This document shows positions 1-5,499 of a DNA stretch of 5,499 nt, in pieces. The stretch comes from Spirochaetota bacterium (GTDB taxonomy: Bacteria; Spirochaetota; Spirochaetia; Treponematales; UBA12059): contig JAKQNL010000021.1 in assembly GCA_029565815.1 (NCBI GenBank), positions 1 to 5,499 on the forward strand, written 5' to 3'. Every line of letters starts with the position of its first letter. Within the stretch, counting starts at the first letter, position 1. The position numbers and the translations under genes were made by a program. Below the pieces are notes generated by a model. That model saw only the letters and a program-made list of their open reading frames with translations, was not told the DNA's origin and ran no database searches.

Positions 1-1710
1 TATTATCAGCCCGAAGCCTACGTGCCTACCCGCGACCTTTATATAGAAAAAGACGCGGACATAAACCAGGAAATAGAGCGCATGCGCCTGTCGGCGACCA
101 GAAGCCTCATGGAACGCAGGGATGTGATCATCATAGCCACCGTTTCCTGCATTTACGGCCTTGCAACGCCAGAAGTTTACCGCGAGATGAAAGTGGAAGC
201 CCGTTTGGGCGAAAACCTGGAGCCGGAGCGATTTAAGCGCGAACTGGTGTCCTTGCAGTACGAGCGTAACGATGCGGTGTTGGAGCGCGGCCGTTTCCGC
301 GTCCGGGGGGATGTGATAGAAGTATGCCCTGCATACATAAACGAGGCATACCGCATCGAGCTGGATTTTGACCGCGTGGAGCGCATTCGCCGATTCGATC
401 TGGTGTCCGGTGCGATACTGGAAGAACTGGATGCTGCCGTCATATATCCTGCAAAGCAATTCGTTATGCCGCAGTCGATGGTGCAGAAGGCTATCGCTGG
501 CATTCGTGCAGAGCTGGATGGCCGCTACGAATCGTTCATGGCGGCCGGCAAGCTCGTAGAAGCCCAAAGGCTAAAAACCCGCGTGGAGTACGACCTGGAG
601 CTTCTGGAGGAGATGGGGTTTTGCCCAGGCATAGAAAACTATTCCGGTCCTTTGTCCGGGAGAAAAACTGGGCAAAGGCCCTCGGTGCTCCTGGATTATT
701 TCCCAAAGGATTTTCTTACCGTTATCGACGAATCCCACGTTACGCTTTCCCAGATCGGGGCCATGTATGCAGGCGACCGATCGCGCAAGCAAAACCTGGT
801 GGACTATGGTTTCCGCTTGCCTTCCGCTATGGACAACCGCCCGCTTAAGTTCGAGGAGTTTGAGTCCCAGCTTGGCTCGTGCCTGTATGTGTCCGCGACC
901 CCCGGCGAGGTTGAAGTTAAAAAATCCGCCCGTGTCGTCGAGCAGCTGATACGGCCGACCGGCTTATTGGATCCTAAAATAGAAGTCAGGCCAAGCGAAG
1001 GCCAAATGGAAGATATCTATACCGAGATAAAAAAACGCATAGCCTTAGGCGAACGCAGCCTCATCCTAACCCTCACAAAGCGTATGGCCGAAGAGCTGTC
1101 CGAATACCTTGGCTCGCTGTCGCTAAAAGTGCGCTACATACACAGCGAGGTGGAAACCATAGAGCGGGTTGAGATACTTAAGCAGTTGCGCATGGGCGAG
1201 TATGATGTATTAGTCGGCATCAACTTGCTACGGGAAGGCATAGACCTTCCGGAAGTTTCCTTCATAGCCATTTTGGATGCGGACAAAATCGGCTTTCTGC
1301 GCTCTGCAACCAGCCTTATCCAGATTGTAGGCCGCGCAGCCCGCAACGCAGCGGGCATGGTGGTCATGTATGCAGACCGCATGTCGGATGCAATGCGCAA
1401 GACCATAGACGAAACCGACAGCCGCCGGAGTAGGCAAATACGCTATAACGACGAGCACGGCATTACGCCTACCACCATTAAAAAGAACATTCAGGATATC
1501 CTTAGCCGTCACCATGAGGAAAAACAGGATCTTACCTCGCACGAATTGGAAACCATCAAGGCGTCCTACAACCTTGTGCTTCCGGCACAGCGAGCAGCCC
1601 TCGTGCGCAGGTTGGAGCGTGAAATGCTCGAGCGCGCAAAAAACCTCGACTTTGAGGCGGCCGCAATTTTGCGTGATGAAATAGAAACCATACGCAAGGG
1701 GGAGGCATGA
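1..1710 (+). CDS. uvrB: UvrB, excinuclease ABC subunit B (5' end missing)
   Basis: UvrB is the DNA-damage-verifying helicase-like subunit of nucleotide excision repair. It is loaded by UvrA and recruits the nuclease UvrC in the cytoplasm. The frame is open from base 1, so the GTG at 22 is an internal valine and not the start. 569 residues are present. The first residues, YYQPEAYVP, belong to the DNA-clamping beta-hairpin, so compared with E. coli UvrB (673 aa) about 94 N-terminal residues, including the Walker A loop, lie outside the window. Visible in order (fragment numbering): IENYS 211-215, Walker B DESH 243-246, YVSATP 296-301, TLTKRMAE 357-364, GINLLREGID 406-415, arginine-finger motif VI GRAARN 444-449, and a C-terminal UVR domain about 529-566 that contacts UvrC. 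Isoleucine replaces the usual glutamate in DADKEGF (codon 1288-1290). The stop codon overlaps the next gene's start (ATGA). Identification is certain. Confidence 0.97.
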   Translation, partial: YYQPEAYVPTRDLYIEKDADINQEIERMRLSATRSLMERRDVIIIATVSCIYGLATPEVYREMKVEARLGENLEPERFKRELVSLQYERNDAVLERGRFRVRGDVIEVCPAYINEAYRIELDFDRVERIRRFDLVSGAILEELDAAVIYPAKQFVMPQSMVQKAIAGIRAELDGRYESFMAAGKLVEAQRLKTRVEYDLELLEEMGFCPGIENYSGPLSGRKTGQRPSVLLDYFPKDFLTVIDESHVTLSQIGAMYAGDRSRKQNLVDYGFRLPSAMDNRPLKFEEFESQLGSCLYVSATPGEVEVKKSARVVEQLIRPTGLLDPKIEVRPSEGQMEDIYTEIKKRIALGERSLILTLTKRMAEELSEYLGSLSLKVRYIHSEVETIERVEILKQLRMGEYDVLVGINLLREGIDLPEVSFIAILDADKIGFLRSATSLIQIVGRAARNAAGMVVMYADRMSDAMRKTIDETDSRRSRQIRYNDEHGITPTTIKKNIQDILSRHHEEKQDLTSHELETIKASYNLVLPAQRAALVRRLEREMLERAKNLDFEAAAILRDEIETIRKGEA

Positions 1711-2642
1711 AGTTATATTTGGATGTGTCGTTTGAATCACATGTTACCCTAAGCGACGACGACCGCCTGTCCGTAGAAGCGCTTACACTATCCTGTAAGC
1801 GCTACGACGGCGTGGACCCTGCCATGTACTTCGATACGCACTTAAATGTTGTGCCTGGCTTAAAAGCCTGGTTTCTAGCCTGGGGCAAAGGCCATGGCGA
1901 CAGCCGCGTTCTTGTAGCTGCAGCCCGTATTTTCGCGCCGAGCCGACAGGAGGCCGAGCTTTCCGTCGCCGTAAAACCTCCGTACCGCAGGCAGGGTTTG
2001 TTTCGTGCTCTTATGGCTATGACACGGCAGGCATTGTGCCAGGCAGGTGTTGTAAGGCTTCTTTTAGCGGTTGATGCTCGCAGGGGCTACGGCGCGCTTA
2101 TAGCCGACAGTTTAGGCGCGGTTCGATCGCACGGCGAGCATATGATGTCCCTTTTGCGCGATGAGTTCACCCCGCAGCCGGATGGACCGGTAGTGCGCCT
2201 TGTCGCCGTCGATGAGTGTACTGTGGATACGGCCGTTGATATTTCCGTCCGCGCTTTTGGGGATGATCCTTCGGATGCAAGAACTTTCATCGAGCAAGCC
2301 ATGAAGGATGACGAGCGCGAACAGTTTCTGGTGTTCTCGCAGGATGGACCTATAGGCGCGGTATCCTGCGCGCTCCATGATGGAGCAATGCTGCATGGTT
2401 TGGGTGTTGTCCCAGAGTACCGTGGCCGCGGTTTTGGCGGCGCGATACTGGATACTGCCGCACAGTTGTTGTTTCGCCGTGGCTACAAAGAAGTGAGTTT
2501 AGAAGTGGATGATCAGAATAGCGCAGCTTTGGCTCTGTACCGTTCGCGCGGCTTTTGCGAACAATCCAAAATCGATTACTGGAACATTCGGCTGGACAGC
2601 GATACCATGAACGATTCTACAGGGGGCCAAGCATGCATCTGA
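1707..2642 (+). CDS. Tandem-domain GNAT-family N-acetyltransferase
   Basis: This is a 311-residue cytoplasmic protein with two GNAT folds, predicted to move an acetyl group from acetyl-CoA to an amine; the substrate is unknown. The N-terminal copy has its acetyl-CoA motif A at about 86-101 (VAVKPPYRRQGLF), with phenylalanine where the R-x-x-G-x-G/A loop normally ends in Gly or Ala. The C-terminal copy (about 163-295) is canonical: VVPEYRGRGFGG at 234-245 and the late motif NSAALALYRSRGF at 271-283. The C-terminal copy is therefore the likelier catalyst and the N-terminal copy may be degenerate or substrate-binding. The tandem layout recalls mycothiol synthase MshD, but nothing here argues for mycothiol chemistry. 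The ATG at 1707 overlaps the uvrB stop by 4 bases. A purine run (1696-1705, AAGGGGGAGG) reaches almost to the start, so translation is probably coupled to uvrB. It ends inside uxuA. GNAT membership is secure; function is not. Confidence 0.9.
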   Translation: MKLYLDVSFESHVTLSDDDRLSVEALTLSCKRYDGVDPAMYFDTHLNVVPGLKAWFLAWGKGHGDSRVLVAAARIFAPSRQEAELSVAVKPPYRRQGLFRALMAMTRQALCQAGVVRLLLAVDARRGYGALIADSLGAVRSHGEHMMSLLRDEFTPQPDGPVVRLVAVDECTVDTAVDISVRAFGDDPSDARTFIEQAMKDDEREQFLVFSQDGPIGAVSCALHDGAMLHGLGVVPEYRGRGFGGAILDTAAQLLFRRGYKEVSLEVDDQNSAALALYRSRGFCEQSKIDYWNIRLDSDTMNDSTGGQACI

Positions 2643-3688
2643 CATTCCGATGGTTTGGCGAGATGGACTCTATTCCGCTTCGCCATATCCGCCAGATTCC
2701 TGCAATGCGCGGAATCGTTGCGGCGCTGTACGATGTGCCGCCAGGTCTTGCCTGGAACGCAAGTGATCTTACGCGCATGCGTTCTCGTGCGGAGGATGAA
2801 GGCTTGGAGTTCCGTGTGGTGGAATCCATTCCGATTCCAGAAAGCATAAAACTCGGGGGGCCACAGCGGGACGCCTATATCGAAGCATGGATTAAAAGTT
2901 TGGCGGCTGTCGCAGAAGCTTTGGGACCCGCATCGGCCCATAGCGCATCGGAAGAGCCAGTCGTGGTTACCTACAACTTTATGCCGGTGTTCGACTGGAC
3001 TAGGAGCCAGCTCGATAAGCTTTTGTCCGATGGCTCTAGGACCTTGGCTTATGATCGCGATGCTGTAGAGCGTTTGGATCCTTTTGATGGCGAACTGGAT
3101 CTACCCGGCTGGCTGGCCAGGTACTCGCGCGAGGATATTTACAAGCTCATCATGCAGTATCGGGATATGAAAAACGAAGACATCTATGCGAACATGCTAT
3201 ATTTCCTTCGCGCCGTAACGCCGGAAGCAGAACGGCTGAACCTTCGCCTGGCCCTGCACCCGGATGATCCGCCGTGGCCCATTTTCGGCATACCGCGCAT
3301 CATGAGCACAGCCGAGCACTTGCGTAGGCTTTTCTCCGACGTCCCGTCGCCAGCCAACGGCCTGTGCCTGTGTACCGGTAGTTTTGGCGCAAGCCCGGAG
3401 AATGATCTACCCGCCATGGCGACAGAGTTTTCCAGCCGGGTTGCGTTTGCCCATTTACGCAACGTGCGTATTTTTGGCAATAGGTCATTTGAGGAAAGCG
3501 CGCACTGGAAAGGCGCGGGCAGCATAGACCTGCCTGCTGTGGTACGTGCGCTCAAAGCCGGCGGATTTTCCGGTCCGGTACGTCCGGATCACGGCCGCAT
3601 GATATGGGATGAAACGGGCAAGCCAGGCTACGGCCTCTTTGATAGAGCTTTGGGCGCTCAATATATCCAAGGTTTACTGGACGCGTAA
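2633..3688 (+). CDS. uxuA: Mannonate dehydratase UxuA
   Basis: UxuA dehydrates D-mannonate to 2-keto-3-deoxy-D-gluconate in hexuronate (glucuronate) breakdown; it is a cytoplasmic, metal-dependent (Mn2+/Fe2+) TIM-barrel enzyme. The 351-residue product opens with MHLTFRWFGEMDSIPL, matching the family's TWRWYGPNDPVSL start. It carries YNFMPVFDWTR (114-124), HPDDPP (209-214), CTGS (247-250), HLRN (274-277) and RPDHGRMIW (317-325), and ends with a typical PGYGLFDRALG tail. From the family, the metal ligands should be His209, Cys247, His274 and Asp319, and all are present. It is shorter than E. coli UxuA (394 aa), mainly between DWTR and HPDDPP, and resembles the shorter form of the family. The frame runs upstream to 2555 inside the GNAT gene, but ATG 2633 is chosen because the homology begins there and AGGGGG (2621-2626) sits 6 bases ahead. 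It overlaps the GNAT gene by 10 bases. No other hexuronate gene is visible. Confidence 0.95.
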   Translation: MHLTFRWFGEMDSIPLRHIRQIPAMRGIVAALYDVPPGLAWNASDLTRMRSRAEDEGLEFRVVESIPIPESIKLGGPQRDAYIEAWIKSLAAVAEALGPASAHSASEEPVVVTYNFMPVFDWTRSQLDKLLSDGSRTLAYDRDAVERLDPFDGELDLPGWLARYSREDIYKLIMQYRDMKNEDIYANMLYFLRAVTPEAERLNLRLALHPDDPPWPIFGIPRIMSTAEHLRRLFSDVPSPANGLCLCTGSFGASPENDLPAMATEFSSRVAFAHLRNVRIFGNRSFEESAHWKGAGSIDLPAVVRALKAGGFSGPVRPDHGRMIWDETGKPGYGLFDRALGAQYIQGLLDA

Positions 3689-3693
3689 AATGC

Positions 3694-3726
3694 AAAGACG
3701 GCTCCGCACTGCGGAGCCGCCTTTTT
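3694..3726 (+). terminator. Rho-independent terminator after uxuA
   Basis: A 9-bp perfect GC-rich stem (3699-3707 with 3711-3719, CGGCTCCGC/GCGGAGCCG) has a 3-base loop and is followed by five T at 3722-3726. An A-run at 3694-3696 lies opposite the T-run. It starts a few bases after the uxuA stop. Read from the minus strand, the same stem is followed by TCTTTGCATTTT, so it may also stop transcripts coming from the convergent DUF1508 gene. It marks the end of the uvrB-GNAT-uxuA transcript. Confidence 0.93.
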
Positions 3727-3731
3727 ACACA

Positions 3732-3776
3732 GAGTAGGGCTCTTGCAGCCGGCTACTCCACTGGAATCGAGCCAGT
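3732..3776 (-). terminator. Two hairpins just past the DUF1508 stop
   Basis: Between the convergent genes lie two further inverted repeats. ACTGG/CCAGT (3760-3764 with 3772-3776) has a 7-base loop. GAGTAG-GGCT pairs with AGCC-CTACTC (3732-3741 with 3747-3758), with two unpaired G's at 3751-3752 and a 5-base loop. On the minus strand they come directly after the stop codon of the small gene, and the second is followed by TGTGTAAAAA rather than a T-run, so neither is a textbook terminator alone. They may act as a 3'-end stabiliser or help termination together with the hairpin at 3699-3719. Confidence 0.4.
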
Positions 3777-3780
3777 CGTT

Positions 3781-3963
3781 TTAGTCTTTTGCTTCCACCA
3801 CAGGCGCGTCGGCAGCGTTCTTCTTAACGCTTTCAATGCCGTTCATGCAGGCAGATTGGGTGTTGTAGGCTTCGCTTACAGCGATAACCTGTCCATTGCC
3901 AGCCTTGAGCCTGAAGCGGAACTTGCCGCCCTTGTCGGTGTACCATTCGAATTTTCCAGCCAT
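3781..3963 (-). CDS. Small DUF1508 (YegP-type) protein
   Basis: This is a complete 60-residue protein, MAGKFEWYTD..., that matches the DUF1508/YegP pattern in a single copy: an aromatic-rich first strand (FEWYTDKGGKFRFRLKAGNG, residues 5-24), then QVIAVSEAY (25-33) and a helix with NGIESVKKNA (41-50). Family members are short alpha/beta proteins, often of two tandem copies; their molecular function is not established, and no catalytic residues are known to me. The tail (51-60) is short and acidic. The frame continues upstream to 4020, but ATG 3963 is chosen because the domain starts there and a near-consensus AAGGAGGT (AGGAGG core at 3970-3975) lies 6 bases ahead, which predicts strong translation. 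It is transcribed alone, convergent with uxuA and divergent from the lipoprotein gene. The family call is good; the role is unknown. Confidence 0.88.
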   Translation of the reverse strand: MAGKFEWYTDKGGKFRFRLKAGNGQVIAVSEAYNTQSACMNGIESVKKNAADAPVVEAKD

Positions 3964-3990
3964 ATGTAACCTCCTTGATTTCATGAGCCT

Positions 3991-4020
3991 AGGATACATC
4001 CATTGACCCAAGCGTTTCAA
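3991..4020 (-). promoter_or_regulatory. Candidate sigma70-type promoter for the DUF1508 gene
   Basis: On the minus strand, TTGAAA (4015-4020) and TATCCT (3991-3996) are separated by 18 bases. They match the -35 and -10 consensus at 4 of 6 positions each. The predicted start of transcription, near 3984, would give a leader of about 20 bases carrying the strong ribosome binding site. The -35 box lies inside a perfect palindrome. This was found by eye and not scored against background. Confidence 0.42.
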
Positions 4021-4025
4021 AACGC
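4012..4025. promoter_or_regulatory. Perfect 14-base palindrome, possible operator
   Basis: GCGTTT-CA-AAACGC is a perfect inverted repeat with 6-base arms and a 2-base centre, in the divergent intergenic region. It covers the -35 boxes of both candidate promoters. Its size and symmetry are typical of a site for a dimeric repressor or activator, and its position would let one regulator act on both the DUF1508 gene and the lipoprotein pair. No regulator gene is in the window and I do not recognise the site as belonging to a named regulator. Only one copy was noticed. Confidence 0.4.
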
Positions 4026-4046
4026 ATATCGGTCTTCAAGTCTAAT
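4016..4046 (+). promoter_or_regulatory. Weak candidate promoter for the lipoprotein genes
   Basis: TCTAAT (4041-4046) matches the -10 consensus at 5 of 6 positions. The best partner, TTCAAA (4016-4021), matches the -35 at 4 of 6 but with a long 19-base spacer. Transcription from here would leave a leader of about 78 bases before the ATG at 4131. An alternative pair, TTGACC (4003-4008) with CATATC (4025-4030), has a better -35 but a poor -10. Some promoter is expected, because the upstream gene points the other way; which one is used is not settled. Confidence 0.3.
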
Positions 4047-4130
4047 CTCCAAGTAAGCAAAGCGCAAGCTCCACAGGTTCCATACGCGTAGTGTACTCAA
4101 ACAGCCCGATAAGCGGCCACTGGAGGAACC

Positions 4131-5081
4131 ATGTACATTCTGCTCGCGCTCCTGTGCCTGACAGCTTGTTCGCCCACAGCGGGCGTACCTGCTTCTACAC
4201 AAGTTTCCATATCGGCGGCTTCCCATCCTCGAGTCGAGGCCATTTCCGCTAACCGGGCGGACCTAGCCGAGCTTGAACGGCGAGGCGGCTTTGCATCGGG
4301 AATGGGCCTCAAGGAGGCAGAGCTGTCCCTGGAGGATGGCGACGGAAGTTCGTATGTTCTTGCGCTGTACAAGGAGTTTCTGTACGAGCGTGATTACGGA
4401 AGCCCAGCCAACGAATGGTCTGAGCTCCGCTCGCTCGCTGACGCTCTTCCACAGCTTGGGTTTACGGAGCCCGAGCTCAAGCGCGCTCTGGATGTTCTTA
4501 CCGTGCTTGGATACATCGAGGCCGGCAACTGGGATCTTGCTGGATCACTGCTTCCCGATGCAAAACCTGATGAGCCTGATGGCATGCTTAGCTGGCTTGG
4601 AGCTTTATGCAGATTGTACGGGCAGGGGAGCCCAGAGGCTCAATCTCGCTATGGTGCCCTGCAAACCAGATACCGTAATCTGCCTAGTTACTGGTACCAC
4701 GCTGCCATGAACTCCGGGCGCATCGAACTGCAGAGGGATGCGGCTACGCGCTGTGTGCTTCTGTCGCCGGGCGGGCCTTTGGCACTGAAGGCACGTGTCG
4801 TTCTTGCTCGTTCCTATGGGCTTGGCCCTGAGGATGCATCATCGCTGCTTTTGGCACAGGAGACTCAAGCTGTCGTGACCCAGGCTTTGGAATCCGGAAT
4901 GCTTAGCCGGCTTGCCGAGCTTTTTCCTGTTCTGTCTCTGCCGGACAATCCGGAAACCCTGTATGCCCTGGGCGCGCTCAAAGCTCTTGCGGCGGACAGC
5001 AGCGTGCTGGCGTGGTTGAAAGAACAGCTTGCTGGGGCCAGCGGTCGTTTGGCCGAGCGCTTGGTCTATGTGAATGGTTAA
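4131..5081 (+). CDS. Predicted lipoprotein with TPR-like helical repeats
   Basis: This is a 316-residue protein that I do not recognise as a named family. It begins with a very short lipoprotein signal, MYILLALLCLTAC, with lipobox LTAC and lipidated Cys13, so it should be anchored in a membrane facing the periplasm or outside. There is no Lys or Arg before the hydrophobic stretch. ATG 4131 is the only possible start: an in-frame TAA at 4110-4112 and no start codon between close the frame, and GGAGG at 4122-4126 lies 4 bases ahead. After a Ser/Ala-rich linker (14-45) the rest is almost wholly helix-forming with paired-helix segments of TPR or solenoid type, for example ALDVLTVLGYIEAGNWDLAG (119-138) and LALKARVVLARSYG (217-230). 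No catalytic motif is seen. A protein-binding or scaffolding role at the envelope is inferred. It is followed 4 bases later by a TPR lipoprotein, and the two probably form one transcript. Confidence 0.8.
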   Translation: MYILLALLCLTACSPTAGVPASTQVSISAASHPRVEAISANRADLAELERRGGFASGMGLKEAELSLEDGDGSSYVLALYKEFLYERDYGSPANEWSELRSLADALPQLGFTEPELKRALDVLTVLGYIEAGNWDLAGSLLPDAKPDEPDGMLSWLGALCRLYGQGSPEAQSRYGALQTRYRNLPSYWYHAAMNSGRIELQRDAATRCVLLSPGGPLALKARVVLARSYGLGPEDASSLLLAQETQAVVTQALESGMLSRLAELFPVLSLPDNPETLYALGALKALAADSSVLAWLKEQLAGASGRLAERLVYVNG

Positions 5082-5085
5082 ATGC

Positions 5086-5499
5086 ATGGAACAATCTATA
5101 ACCGTTGTGACGTGTTTGTTTCGAGGCTCGGGTAAGCACCTGGTACATTCGCGCGCTTCCTTAGGATTGCCCTTGCTAGCGGCCCTCTGTCTATGCCTGT
5201 GCTGCCTAAGCTGTGAAGTGGCTAGCCAGGGTCATGAGGCGGCTCTGTCTCGATACCTTGATGCAGCAGCCGCTTATGATACAGGCGATATGGCTAAAGC
5301 CCTTTCCATAGCAGAAAGCGCACTGGCTCTTGACCGAACGATGGTTCCAGCCCTGGTGCTTGCCGGCAAGGCGGCTTTTTTCCAGTCCATCCCAGATAAG
5401 GCATCGTCGTTCCTTGAACAGGCGCTACGCTTGCGTCCATCAGGAACAGAAGCCCGTCTGTGGCTGGCGCGGGTGCAACGCTTCAACAGCGAAGATGAC
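5086..5499 (+). CDS. TPR lipoprotein (3' end missing)
   Basis: The open frame runs from ATG 5086 to the window end, giving 138 residues. A hydrophobic segment, LGLPLLAALCLCLCCLSC (26-43), follows a long basic n-region (Arg13, Lys17, Arg23) and ends in a relaxed lipobox (CLSC, probable lipidated Cys43). The mature part holds TPR units of about 34 residues: roughly 53-87 (AYDTGDMAKALSIAESALAL), 88-120 (AGKAAFFQ...EQALRLRP), and the first helix of a third from 121. TPRs mediate protein-protein contacts, so an envelope assembly or scaffold role is inferred. The start is uncertain: no good ribosome binding site precedes 5086, and a 42-residue signal peptide is long. A start at CTG 5140 or TTG 5116 would give a more usual length. 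The gene begins 4 bases after the preceding stop, suggesting translational coupling. The product's total length and C-terminal domains are unknown. Confidence 0.78.
   Translation, partial: MEQSITVVTCLFRGSGKHLVHSRASLGLPLLAALCLCLCCLSCEVASQGHEAALSRYLDAAAAYDTGDMAKALSIAESALALDRTMVPALVLAGKAAFFQSIPDKASSFLEQALRLRPSGTEARLWLARVQRFNSEDD

Noticed and set aside
22..24. GTG at 22 as the start of uvrB
   Set aside because: The frame is open to base 1 and the preceding residues YYQPEAY are part of the conserved UvrB beta-hairpin, so this is an internal valine.
1228..1740. 170-codon open frame on the minus strand within uvrB and the GNAT start
   Set aside because: It lies opposite certain uvrB coding sequence, has no recognisable domain, and its composition is what antisense of a conserved gene gives. 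It is a shadow frame.
2555..2632. Upstream extension of uxuA inside the GNAT gene
   Set aside because: The family's N-terminus starts at MHLTFRW (2633), a ribosome binding site sits just ahead of it, and the 26 extra residues have no family similarity.
3753..3780. tRNA gene on the minus strand suggested by a T-arm-like hairpin
   Set aside because: No acceptor 5' strand, D-arm or anticodon arm can be drawn upstream, since that space is the DUF1508 coding sequence, and the T-loop begins with C instead of T.
3964..4020. Upstream extension of the DUF1508 protein
   Set aside because: The extra 19 residues precede the domain, would swallow the candidate promoter, and ATG 3963 has a near-perfect ribosome binding site.
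4083..4090. TACGCGTA 8-base palindrome in the lipoprotein leader
   Set aside because: An 8-base palindrome is expected by chance at this density, and it has no clear relation to the promoter or ribosome binding site.
4017..4372. Minus-strand open frames of 69 and 91 codons across the lipoprotein start
   Set aside because: They mostly run antisense to the lipoprotein gene, have no recognisable motif, and one covers the candidate promoter region.
1..5499. CRISPR array, insertion sequence, prophage or defence system
   Set aside because: No spaced direct repeats, transposase, integrase or terminal inverted repeats were seen, and the window is filled by ordinary chromosomal genes.

Overview
The window comes from a bacterial chromosome of moderate GC content (mid-fifties percent by eye), with tightly packed genes, strong GGAGG-type ribosome binding sites and a clear intrinsic terminator. 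The two 3' genes encode lipoproteins, so the organism has a lipoprotein-processing envelope. The UvrB wording and the relaxed lipobox of the last gene would fit a spirochaete (Treponema-like), but this is a weak guess from memory and no phylogenetic marker was compared.

Layout. (1) Positions 1-3688, plus strand: a compact, translationally coupled cluster. It holds the 3' six-sevenths of uvrB (excinuclease subunit B, 5' end outside the window), a tandem-domain GNAT acetyltransferase overlapping uvrB by 4 bases, and a mannonate dehydratase (uxuA) overlapping the GNAT gene by 10 bases. A strong hairpin-plus-T-run terminator closes the cluster at 3694-3726. (2) Positions 3781-3963, minus strand: a 60-residue DUF1508/YegP-type protein convergent with uxuA, with a near-perfect ribosome binding site. 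(3) Positions 3964-4130: a divergent intergenic region with candidate promoters in both directions and a perfect 14-base palindrome over their -35 regions. (4) Positions 4131-5499, plus strand: two consecutive predicted lipoproteins 4 bases apart. The first is an unrecognised helical (TPR-like) protein; the second is a TPR lipoprotein cut by the window end.

How the genes relate. UvrB (nucleotide excision repair), a GNAT enzyme and mannonate dehydratase (hexuronate catabolism) have no obvious common pathway. Their overlaps imply co-transcription and coupled translation rather than a shared biochemical job. The two lipoproteins look like one envelope-associated unit, probably with scaffolding or protein-binding roles. 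I found no mobile element, CRISPR array, RNA gene or clear new system. The most notable points are the palindrome between the divergent genes, the unusual signal peptides of the two lipoproteins, and the UvrB-GNAT-UxuA coupling.
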